Below, one piece after another: positions 1 through 6,235 of a stretch of DNA of 6,235 bases. The notes under the pieces are model-generated. The model saw nothing but the letters and a program-made list of their open reading frames with translations. It was not told the DNA's origin and did no database searches. Each line of letters starts with the position of its first letter. The stretch's first letter is position 1. The stretch comes from Candidatus Kapaibacterium sp. (GTDB lineage: Bacteria; Bacteroidota; Ignavibacteria; Palsa-1295): NCBI GenBank assembly GCA_025450975.1, contig JANWLI010000135.1, positions 1 through 6,235 on the forward strand. The letters are read 5' to 3'. A program made the translations under genes and the position numbers.

Positions 1-1335
1 AGCGGCAAGCAATGCAGCTTCGTTGACAAGGTTCGCAAGGTCAGCACCAGACATGCCGGGAGTACCCTTCGCCAGTGTGTTCAGATTCACATCACTCGAA
101 AGCGGTACCGTACGAACATGAACTTTGAGGATGCCTTCACGACCGCGAACATCAGGACGATCGACGACCACCTGTCGATCGAATCGGCCGGGACGAAGTA
201 GCGCGGGATCGAGAACATCGGGGCGGTTCGTCGCAGCCATGATAATGACGCCGTTATTCTGCTCGAAGCCATCCATTTCAACCAGCAACTGGTTCAGGGT
301 CTGCTCACGCTCATCGTGACCGCCGCCGAGGCCTGCGCCGCGATGACGACCGACTGCGTCAATCTCGTCAATGAAGACAATGCATGGAGCATTCTTCTTC
401 GCCTGCTCAAACAGGTCACGTACGCGTGATGCTCCTACACCGACAAACATTTCTACGAAGTCAGCGCCGGAGATCGAAAGAAACGGTACGCCTGCTTCAC
501 CAGCAACCGCACGGGCTAACAACGTCTTACCTGTGCCCGGAGGGCCTAAGAGCAATACGCCTTTCGGGATCTTGCCGCCGAGACGCTGAAATTTCTGTGG
601 CTCTTTGAGAAACTCGATGATCTCCTGAAGTTCAACCTTTGCCTCGTCGGCACCGGAGACGTCGGAGAATGTAACGCGCGGAGCACCCTCACTTTGAAGC
701 TTTGCACGCGATTTGCCGAAAGAGAAGATGCCTTTCGGTCCGTTCATGCCCTGACCTTGAATCCTGCGCATGAAGAAAAACCAGAAACCAATGATCAGGA
801 TCCAGGGGAGAAAACTGATGAGACTATCAACTAAAGACGTCATCGCGTCTTCTTTTGTGATCTTGATCCCTTTTTCGGTCCAAAGCTTGTTTTGGTCGGC
901 GAGTGTCTCCGGCACTAAATTAACGACAAAATGATCAGTAGGAGTGCTGGTAGCACCTTCCTTGACAGTCTCCAGATTCCGTTTTTGCTTAAGGACGCCA
1001 TGGAATCGGTACTGGTTCATTCCGTACTGCTCAACCCTGCCTGATTTGATCTCACCGTTGATCAGGAGTTGCTGGTAGAACGAAGACGGGACTTCGGGCT
1101 CCTGCGTTTCGGTAGGATTGCTGAAAAGCACGATAAGCATGTACACGCCGCCGATCATGAGCAGCCACATGAAAACGGTCTTAAAGACCTGATTCATGTT
1201 GTTGTTTTCACCACCACCACCTTGCTTATTGAACTTGGGAGGAAGGGGCGAGCGGTTTTTCCCACCTTTGCTGGAGGGGCGCTTTTCTCGCTGACGGTCG
1301 TCGCGGTTAGACTCTTGGTATAGATTAGTAAACAT
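1..1335 (-). CDS. ftsH: FtsH, ATP-dependent zinc metalloprotease (C-terminal part off the window)
   Basis: Membrane-anchored AAA+ protease that extracts and degrades membrane and short-lived cytosolic proteins. The first 445 codons are visible, read in frame without interruption; the gene continues past position 1. Seen in order: a hydrophilic Lys/Arg/Asn/Gly-rich tail (residues 1-48); a first membrane helix (about 50-71); a periplasmic domain (about 72-170); a second membrane helix (about 172-189); and the AAA+ domain with Walker A GPPGTGKT (264-271, nt 523-546), pore loop FVG (297-299), Walker B IVFIDEID (319-326, with D323/E324), and the second region of homology with arginine fingers R381 and R384. 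The HEXXH zinc protease domain is not in view. FtsH proteins are usually about 640-700 residues, so about two thirds is present. The ATG at 1335 is the first start after a terminator and has no Shine-Dalgarno; ATG 1197 (residue 47), preceded by a GGTGGTGG run, is an alternative. Identity is near certain; the start is not. Confidence 0.96.
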   Translation of the reverse strand, partial: MFTNLYQESNRDDRQREKRPSSKGGKNRSPLPPKFNKQGGGGENNNMNQVFKTVFMWLLMIGGVYMLIVLFSNPTETQEPEVPSSFYQQLLINGEIKSGRVEQYGMNQYRFHGVLKQKRNLETVKEGATSTPTDHFVVNLVPETLADQNKLWTEKGIKITKEDAMTSLVDSLISFLPWILIIGFWFFFMRRIQGQGMNGPKGIFSFGKSRAKLQSEGAPRVTFSDVSGADEAKVELQEIIEFLKEPQKFQRLGGKIPKGVLLLGPPGTGKTLLARAVAGEAGVPFLSISGADFVEMFVGVGASRVRDLFEQAKKNAPCIVFIDEIDAVGRHRGAGLGGGHDEREQTLNQLLVEMDGFEQNNGVIIMAATNRPDVLDPALLRPGRFDRQVVVDRPDVRGREGILKVHVRTVPLSSDVNLNTLAKGTPGMSGADLANLVNEAALLAA

Positions 1336-1346
1336 TTGTGATTGCC

Positions 1347-1370
1347 AAAAAAACAGAGCCTTAAGGCTCT
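1347..1370 (-). terminator. Intrinsic terminator between tilS and ftsH
   Basis: On the minus strand the perfect palindrome AGAGCCTTAAGGCTCT (1355-1370) forms a 6-bp stem with a UUAA loop. It is followed by one G and then seven T residues (1347-1353), the layout of a Rho-independent terminator. It begins 10 bp after the tilS stop codon and its T run ends 11 nt before the ATG at 1335. It should end the queC-lptD-tilS transcript. Only the minus-strand side has a T run, so it is one-directional. Because it lies so close to ftsH it could also act as an attenuator. The stem is short and only half G:C, so its efficiency is uncertain. Confidence 0.82.
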
Positions 1371-1380
1371 TCGTTCGTAC

Positions 1381-2931
1381 CTAATTTCTGTAAACTGGTG
1401 TACGACGCAGAATTAATACAGTTTCGGAAGCTTCATCGACCCGGGCCATCTCAGCGGCCCGTAATCCCGGCACCCAGACGATCGTTTTGGGGTCGCTTTC
1501 CAGGGCTACGACCACGCACATTCCCTTATGGTGGGACGAGATTCCGGCTTCGTTGAGGATGTCGCTGACAAGCTTGGTATGGCCGCCGAGCCCAAACGGG
1601 GAGATCTTGTCCCCCTCCTGCCAGGGGCGGATGATGAGGTTGGGCGAGCTAAGCTGCCGGGCATCGAAATAGGCATTGCCGTTCTCGAAATCGACAGGAA
1701 GCTTCTCAATACCTGAAGTTAACATCCCAACCGACGTTTCGACGCTCGATCCGGGAGTGAGCTTTTTCTGCCAATCCCCAGAATAAGGGGTCAAGCGCTC
1801 AATAATGATGTTCTGGTCATAGATGCTGGCATCGTCAATATCCTCAAAATCTTCGTCATCATCTGGATCTTCATCCTCAAAGTCATCGTCGTCAAACTCA
1901 TCCTCAAACGTGGGGTCCACCATCTTAGTAATGAGGACATTGGAATCAAGGAGTAGCTCGGTCTTCGTCGGCTCGTTAAGAAAGTTAGAGAGGATCATTG
2001 TTTGAACCGAATCCAGCGATAAGCGGACCGGCTCCTTCAGCCGCGTTTCGAGGACTTCCATCACAAATGCTCTGCGCAACGCTGCATCTTTCGAACTCAG
2101 TGCATACGCCGAACACATATATGCATCGCGCTTTAAGTATTCGTCCTTGAAGTCAACGCTGCAGAGATCGACAAGCGTCTTTGCGGTCAGCGTCAGTTCT
2201 TCGGCTGCTTCGTGGATGTTCGTGAGCGTCCTGCGAAACCCGTCATAGATATTTCTGCCGGGGAAAGCACTTTGTAACGCAGGAATAACAGTATGACGCA
2301 GTCGGTTGCGCAAAAACTGCAACGAGTCGTTGGAAGAATCAGAGCGATATAAAATCTCATGCTCATCAGCGTACAAGATAATATCGCTACGTTCGATCTG
2401 CAGCCACGGGCGGATCACATCAACATCTTCATTGAGTGGCCGTCTTGGGGGGATACCCCGTAAGCCACGAAGCCCTGTGCCACGGATCATGTTGTTAAGT
2501 ACCGTTTCGAGCACGTCGTTGATCGTATGGGCAGTGACGACCAGATCGAATTTTGCCTTCGTTGCAACATCGATAAACTGTTCGTACCGGTCATCACGGG
2601 CAGCCTCTTCGATCCCGACACCTGCTTGCTTACTTCGCTCGAGGGTTGAGGCCGTATGTGTGAAGAGCTTCACGCCCAGCGTTTCGCTGAGTGCCTTTAC
2701 GTGAGCTTCATCGGCATTTGATTCATCGCCGCGGAGTTGGTGGTTGATGTGGATGAGAGCAAGCTTGTCGAACTGCCCTTTTTGCGCAAGCTTCGTTAGC
2801 ACATAGGCCATCGTTACCGAATCGGCACCGCCGCTTACGGCACAGAGGATCCGGGAGGACATGTTCACGCCCAGTTCTGACAGTGCAATACTGGTCAGTG
2901 CTTCGAGGCTTCCTGTATCAGAATGTCCCAT
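1381..2931 (-). CDS. tilS: TilS, tRNA(Ile) lysidine synthetase, with an acidic insertion
   Basis: Uses ATP and lysine to convert C34 of tRNA-Ile(CAU) to lysidine, switching it from reading AUG to AUA; acts in the cytoplasm. The 516-residue product has the N-type PP-loop SGGADS (33-38, nt 2818-2835), HINHQLR (61-67), EAARDDRY (109-116), a GLRGLRGIPPRR stretch (154-165), DSSND..FLRNRLRH (198-213), and a C-terminal TilS domain containing IIRPWQEGDKISPFGLGG (433-450). The conserved HHxDDQxET segment reads HTINDVLET (135-143), a divergent form. A 26-residue, almost wholly Asp/Glu/Phe insertion lies at 342-367, making the protein longer than E. coli TilS (about 430). I chose ATG 2931 because AGGAA precedes it by 7 nt and it gives a normal-length N-terminus before the PP-loop. 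The open frame extends to ATG 2994, deeper inside lptD, and an internal ATG at 2862 is also possible. It overlaps lptD by 14 bp, suggesting coupled translation. Confidence 0.95.
   Translation of the reverse strand: MGHSDTGSLEALTSIALSELGVNMSSRILCAVSGGADSVTMAYVLTKLAQKGQFDKLALIHINHQLRGDESNADEAHVKALSETLGVKLFTHTASTLERSKQAGVGIEEAARDDRYEQFIDVATKAKFDLVVTAHTINDVLETVLNNMIRGTGLRGLRGIPPRRPLNEDVDVIRPWLQIERSDIILYADEHEILYRSDSSNDSLQFLRNRLRHTVIPALQSAFPGRNIYDGFRRTLTNIHEAAEELTLTAKTLVDLCSVDFKDEYLKRDAYMCSAYALSSKDAALRRAFVMEVLETRLKEPVRLSLDSVQTMILSNFLNEPTKTELLLDSNVLITKMVDPTFEDEFDDDDFEDEDPDDDEDFEDIDDASIYDQNIIIERLTPYSGDWQKKLTPGSSVETSVGMLTSGIEKLPVDFENGNAYFDARQLSSPNLIIRPWQEGDKISPFGLGGHTKLVSDILNEAGISSHHKGMCVVVALESDPKTIVWVPGLRAAEMARVDEASETVLILRRTPVYRN
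1831..1908 (-). repeat. Degenerate internal repeat encoding the acidic TilS insertion
   Basis: Within tilS, the minus-strand nonamer TTTGAGGAT occurs three times (1900-1908, 1873-1881 and 1840-1848), spaced 27 and 33 bp apart. Each copy encodes Phe-Glu-Asp and is followed by a run of GAT/GAC/GAA/GAG codons. Of the 25 residues encoded by 1831-1905, 20 are Asp or Glu; the others are Phe, Pro and Ile. The spacings are multiples of three, so the frame is kept. This looks like an in-frame tandem expansion of an Asp/Glu tract. It falls in the C-terminal TilS domain between two predicted strands (around SNVLITKM and QNIIIERL), which suggests a surface loop. Confidence 0.8.
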
Positions 2932-5632
2932 AGGTCGATTCCTGGCGGCTGAGCTTGATATCACGAAGCTGATCAGCCTTAATACGGATCTCAAGGTTAA
3001 ACCCTCGGATCGGGCCGCTCGGCCGGTAATCCAGACTCATTTCCCAACAATGCAGGTCCCGATAAATTCTAATATTCGGGACAACGATCTTCCCCGCAGT
3101 AAAATCGTAGGAAAGACTTGTGTTGATATTCCACAAACGCGAGGGCGAGATGCCGATAGAAAGATTGCCCAACAGGTTTCGTGATGTTCCGGAAATGGTA
3201 TACGATTCACTGTAGCTCACGCTATAATTGACATTCCACTTCGGACGAAATGGAATAGATACAAATGCGCCGGGATACATGCCGCCAAGAAACATCTTAC
3301 GCTCCTCGTCGGGGGTCTCGATCTGCACTAACTTCCGCAACGAGTCAATATTAATTCCGTCACTGGTCTCGCTTGAGGACAGACTTCCGGATAGTGAGAA
3401 TGAGACGCTCGTCGGACGAAGGAAGCCCTGCTTGAGTGAAACGAGCGTCTGCTCGATCGAGTCGCTGCCATTCTTTTTCGCCGGATACCACGAGTAGCTT
3501 GCAGTACCGGAAACGGAAAGGAACGTACCCATCTGACTATATGCTGAAAGGCTTAGCGGGCTAAAGCGATCCTGGACGATATCATATCCTGAGCTAACGC
3601 CAAGATTCAGAAGCTTTACTTTTTCATCATAGGAAGAATCCGGAGTAACTGCATGCTCGACCTTCGCTTCAAAGTCATTGCCTAAGCTAAAGCCGATCAC
3701 TCCTGATTTTGAACCTCCTCCATAGCCTCCGTCATCTTCATACAGGCTGTAATTGACAACGGTATCTAGCATTGGATCGAAATACTGATCAATACCTGCA
3801 CTGGAGAAATCCGGTGTATACCTGAATGAGACCGATGGCTGAACGGTATGGCGAACAGCTTTTAACCCGAAGGCGCCAATATTGGCAGTGCCATAGAGTG
3901 TTGTCGCCATCGAAAGACCGTAATTATAATTATACTCTCTGAAGAGTCCGTGCTCCACCCGTTCGTCAAATGCAATACTTGTATCGATCTTGCCTGCGAA
4001 TGTATCGTAGACGACATGAGCAGTCTTGAATTTTCGCCTGAGAAACCACTGCTCACCATATGCAAATGAAGGAGTGACAGAAACATACCCAAGTTTTGGA
4101 GAGATCGACACGCTCGGCGAATGAGCGATACGATATTGCTCGCGATGGACGAACGACGTATCGCCGCGAATACCTTGAATCGTGTCGCTTGCTCGCTGAA
4201 CGAGAGTCTTAGATACACTGCGCGATGCACTGCCACTATACGAGATGGCAAATGACTCTAGTATACTCGGAGAGTCGCCACTCATTGGATCGCCAAAGGG
4301 ATGGATCGGCGATGACTTTCCAAAGCTGAGCGATGGGCTCGTCTCCTGATATTCGCCTGTACGGAGATTCTGGTTACGTTGGTACGATGCGCTTAGGTGT
4401 ACGCCAATATCTTCAAATGAAGTTGAAAGTGACGCGCGTGAACTTGCGTTCTGCTTTACAACGTCTGCAATATTTTGCGCATTGTTTAGATTATAGTTGT
4501 CACTTAAAAACTCAAGGTTGGCAGAGAAATTTGTGACGGGATCGATCACTAAATTTGGGACCTGGACGGCCGTTCTGAAATTTGTCTGGAACGGGTCTGC
4601 ACTATTAAATCTTGTCTTCCCATAACCAAGATTGACGGTGATCGGAGAATTGAGTACGTACCGCTGCATGTACTGCAAGTCAAGCGTCAGATTATACCCT
4701 CCCTTTGTATAGATGTCGCTTCGCGCAGCCGCATCGAAGTAATCGGAGAATATCTGGTAGTAGCCAAGGTGGGTGAGTCCATAGCCACGGCCGGCGTTTG
4801 AGATCGTGTAGTTCGGCGCGATCAGGCCGCTACGTCTGCCGCCACCTTTATCGGGAAAGACTGCAAACGGAAGCGTAAAGACAGGCACGTCGGCAATGAA
4901 CAGATGGATCGGTTGTGCAAGAATTTGCTCGTCACCTATGATCTTCATCTTTGGCGCCTCGAAATAGTAATGCGGGACCGGCGCGTCGCAGGTCGTATAG
5001 CGACCGTTCTCGACAAAAAGCGTTTTCTCGGCGACTTGTTTGATACGCTCACCGTAATAGTATCCCTCTGCCATCGAAGTCGTTGCAAGCTTTACTGTAC
5101 CCTTCCGGGTCTTCATGTTAAAGATGATGACCTCACCTTCGTACGGAGTCGTACCGTCGACTAGTTTCGGCGCGCCACGCGAGACGCCGCGCGCCGTATC
5201 ACGGATGATCCTGCGCCGCCTTGCCAGCGAGCTTTCGATCACCGAGTCATACGTTTCGCTCGTAGCTGTGAGCGTGCTTGCATTGAAGTCAAGGACAATC
5301 CGATGAGCGGTCAGGTGCTGCACACGAAAATCAAGCTGGGCATCTCCGGTCAGGATCATCAGCTTGTTGTTGATATCGAAGACGGTAGAGTCTTTAGCCG
5401 TATAATAGACGATCGTATCGATATCGCCACGATTAGAATCAACGGCAATATAGAGCGAGTCGGGAAGATCAAATCCAGGTCGGCGAACCTTAGCATCCCC
5501 TTTTGCCGTAGCAGCTGGCGCCTTGCGAGCAGTATCCTGCTGCGCGAAAAGATCGGAAAAACAAGCAAGGAGAATCGTGGACAGCAAGACGATCCGAAGA
5601 TGATGCCGGATATGTAGGCTTCTACTACGCAT
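2918..5632 (-). CDS. lptD: LptD, outer-membrane LPS assembly protein (Bacteroidota-type)
   Basis: LptD is the outer-membrane beta-barrel that, with LptE, takes LPS from the periplasmic bridge and inserts it into the outer leaflet. The 904-residue product starts with a signal peptide (MRSRSLHIRHH, hydrophobic IVLLSTILLACF, then a likely cut after SDLFA near residue 30). Next comes an OstA/LptA-like periplasmic domain (about 60-225), including an Arg-rich stretch LARRRRIIRDTARG (136-149). The barrel follows, with SGLIAPNY (268-275) and GRGYGLTHLGYY (281-292), RHTVQPSVSFRYTPDF (594-609), a KSG..GFSLGN..EAK motif (642-657) and the terminal DLHCWEMS (859-866). The mature part has just two cysteines, C215 and C862. 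I chose ATG 5632 because it puts the positive n-region directly before the hydrophobic core and overlaps queC by only 8 bp. The open frame runs to ATG 5737 and ATG 5650 is also possible; none has a clear Shine-Dalgarno. LptD being essential in most LPS producers is family knowledge. Confidence 0.93.
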   Translation of the reverse strand: MRSRSLHIRHHLRIVLLSTILLACFSDLFAQQDTARKAPAATAKGDAKVRRPGFDLPDSLYIAVDSNRGDIDTIVYYTAKDSTVFDINNKLMILTGDAQLDFRVQHLTAHRIVLDFNASTLTATSETYDSVIESSLARRRRIIRDTARGVSRGAPKLVDGTTPYEGEVIIFNMKTRKGTVKLATTSMAEGYYYGERIKQVAEKTLFVENGRYTTCDAPVPHYYFEAPKMKIIGDEQILAQPIHLFIADVPVFTLPFAVFPDKGGGRRSGLIAPNYTISNAGRGYGLTHLGYYQIFSDYFDAAARSDIYTKGGYNLTLDLQYMQRYVLNSPITVNLGYGKTRFNSADPFQTNFRTAVQVPNLVIDPVTNFSANLEFLSDNYNLNNAQNIADVVKQNASSRASLSTSFEDIGVHLSASYQRNQNLRTGEYQETSPSLSFGKSSPIHPFGDPMSGDSPSILESFAISYSGSASRSVSKTLVQRASDTIQGIRGDTSFVHREQYRIAHSPSVSISPKLGYVSVTPSFAYGEQWFLRRKFKTAHVVYDTFAGKIDTSIAFDERVEHGLFREYNYNYGLSMATTLYGTANIGAFGLKAVRHTVQPSVSFRYTPDFSSAGIDQYFDPMLDTVVNYSLYEDDGGYGGGSKSGVIGFSLGNDFEAKVEHAVTPDSSYDEKVKLLNLGVSSGYDIVQDRFSPLSLSAYSQMGTFLSVSGTASYSWYPAKKNGSDSIEQTLVSLKQGFLRPTSVSFSLSGSLSSSETSDGINIDSLRKLVQIETPDEERKMFLGGMYPGAFVSIPFRPKWNVNYSVSYSESYTISGTSRNLLGNLSIGISPSRLWNINTSLSYDFTAGKIVVPNIRIYRDLHCWEMSLDYRPSGPIRGFNLEIRIKADQLRDIKLSRQESTYGTF
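2939..2943 (-). promoter_or_regulatory. Ribosome binding site of tilS
   Basis: AGGAA on the minus strand lies 7 nt upstream of the ATG at 2931, a normal Shine-Dalgarno distance. It lies inside the last codons of lptD, so ribosomes finishing lptD pass over it. It supports the 2931 start over the upstream ATG at 2994. It is the only convincing Shine-Dalgarno I see in the window; lptD and ftsH (at 1335) lack one. Confidence 0.65.
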
Positions 5633-6235
5633 ACACAGGACGCTTTGCATACGGCAAGGGATCCGTTGCGCCTGCTCGCGCAAAGCCGCGAAGGCGTAGC
5701 GCACAAGAATCGCATTCACCGCAAGCAACATCTTCACCTTGATAACAGGACCAGCTCAACTCGAGCGGCGCACCCAGTTCAAGCGACTTGCGGACGATCT
5801 CCTCTTTCGACATGCCGATAAGTGGGGTCACGATTCGAATATTCGTCTCGGGCTTTGTCCCTAAATTGATCGCCTGCTCGAAGGCGGTAAAAAAGATAGA
5901 ACGACAATCCGGATAGCCGGAAGAATCTTCCTCGACAGCACCGATATAGATCTGATCTGCATTTAGAACTTCCGCCCAGCCCGCTGCGATCGCAAGAAAA
6001 ACGCCGTTACGAAATGGCACATACGATGACGGTACTTCGACATTCGTAAGATCAGCTGCAGTTACAGGAATCGAAGGGTCGGTAAGACTTGATCCGCCGA
6101 TCTTGCGAAGGACGTCGACATCGACAACCATACGCTCTTTGATGTCGAGGAAATCGGCAACGTCATTGAATGCTTTCAGCTCACGCTGCTCCGTACGGTG
6201 TCGGTAGTTAAAATGCATTGCAGCAACATCGGCAG
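5625..6235 (-). CDS. queC: QueC, 7-cyano-7-deazaguanine (preQ0) synthase, N-terminus off the window
   Basis: QueC converts 7-carboxy-7-deazaguanine to preQ0 using ATP and ammonia, a step on the way to queuosine in tRNA. About 202 C-terminal residues are visible and the reading frame is open through the edge at 6235, so the PP-loop (SGGxDS) is upstream and unseen. The ATG at 6218 is internal, not the start. Family marks in view, numbered from that Met: HFNYRHRTEQRE (2-13, usually containing YGQR), VPFRNGVFLAIAAGWAE (67-83), SGYPDCR (100-106), and the zinc ligands in SCYQGEDVACGECDSC, C158/C166/C169/C172 (nt 5703-5747). The ending LPYAKRPVYA resembles the family's usual C-terminus. The stop TAG at 5625-5627 lies within the first codons of lptD. 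QueC and TilS belong to the same PP-loop superfamily, but the C-terminal zinc cluster separates this gene clearly from TilS, TtcA and MnmA. Confidence 0.95.
   Translation of the reverse strand, partial: ADVAAMHFNYRHRTEQRELKAFNDVADFLDIKERMVVDVDVLRKIGGSSLTDPSIPVTAADLTNVEVPSSYVPFRNGVFLAIAAGWAEVLNADQIYIGAVEEDSSGYPDCRSIFFTAFEQAINLGTKPETNIRIVTPLIGMSKEEIVRKSLELGAPLELSWSCYQGEDVACGECDSCALRLRGFARAGATDPLPYAKRPVYA

Noticed and set aside
1069..1323. 84-codon plus-strand frame opposite the ftsH N-terminus
   Set aside because: It is antisense to the periplasmic domain, first membrane helix and N-terminal tail of ftsH; the minus frame continues smoothly into the AAA+ domain.
1823..2005. Plus-strand frame encoding a Ser-rich peptide
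   Set aside because: It is the antisense reading of the Asp/Glu codon repeat in tilS (GAT/GAC/GAG read backwards as TCx codons), so the poly-Ser is an artefact.
2306..2704. 132-codon open frame on the plus strand
   Set aside because: It lies opposite the catalytic domain of tilS, has no recognisable motif, and the minus-strand frame encodes clear family motifs here.
3862..4251. 129-codon minus-strand frame inside lptD
   Set aside because: It is an alternative frame within the barrel region of lptD; the lptD frame is continuous and shows conserved barrel motifs on both sides.
5558..5569. Possible lipobox (LLAC) in the LptD signal peptide
   Set aside because: LptD is a barrel protein, Leu at the -2 position is uncommon for a lipobox, and a better signal peptidase I site (LFA before QQ) lies just downstream.
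5633..5737. Extended lptD start at ATG 5737
   Set aside because: It would add 35 residues before a clear signal peptide and overlap queC by 113 bp; starting at 5632 gives a normal signal peptide and an 8-bp overlap. ATG 5650 cannot be fully excluded.

Overview
This window is a run of four housekeeping genes, all on the minus strand. It looks like it comes from a Gram-negative (LPS-bearing, diderm) bacterium of the Bacteroidota/Chlorobiota (FCB) lineage. The placement rests mainly on the LptD, whose barrel carries motifs I associate with the Bacteroidota-type 'putative LPS assembly protein LptD': a KSG..GFSL.N..E.K stretch and a C-terminal DLHCWEMS. It is supported by the hydrophilic N-terminal tail on FtsH. 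This is an inference from motifs, not from a database search. The standard genetic code fits, with TAG and TGA used as stops. Coding density is very high, and every open reading frame on the plus strand lies opposite a real gene.

In the direction of transcription (high to low coordinates) the order is: queC (3' part only; its start lies beyond position 6235), lptD (about 5632 to 2918), tilS (2931 to 1381), a 45-bp gap holding an intrinsic terminator (1347-1370), then ftsH (from 1335, running off the window at position 1 after 445 codons). The queC/lptD and lptD/tilS junctions overlap by 8 and 14 bp, so these three genes are probably one translationally coupled operon. The terminator separates that unit from ftsH, but it sits only 11 nt from the first possible ftsH start codon. 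This makes the transcription and start site of ftsH an open question.

Functionally, QueC makes preQ0 for queuosine at the wobble base G34 of certain tRNAs, and TilS makes lysidine at the wobble base C34 of tRNA-Ile(CAU). Both are PP-loop ATP pyrophosphatases, and they flank the outer-membrane LPS translocon gene lptD. FtsH is the membrane AAA+ metalloprotease, which in E. coli also controls LPS synthesis by degrading LpxC.

I found no mobile element, CRISPR array, RNA gene, phage gene or defence system, and I see no previously undescribed system. The features most worth a second look are a repetitive, extremely acidic insertion in TilS, the terminator abutting ftsH, a two-cysteine LptD, and unusual residues in conserved TilS and QueC motifs. 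There is no stretch over 300 bases without a gene.
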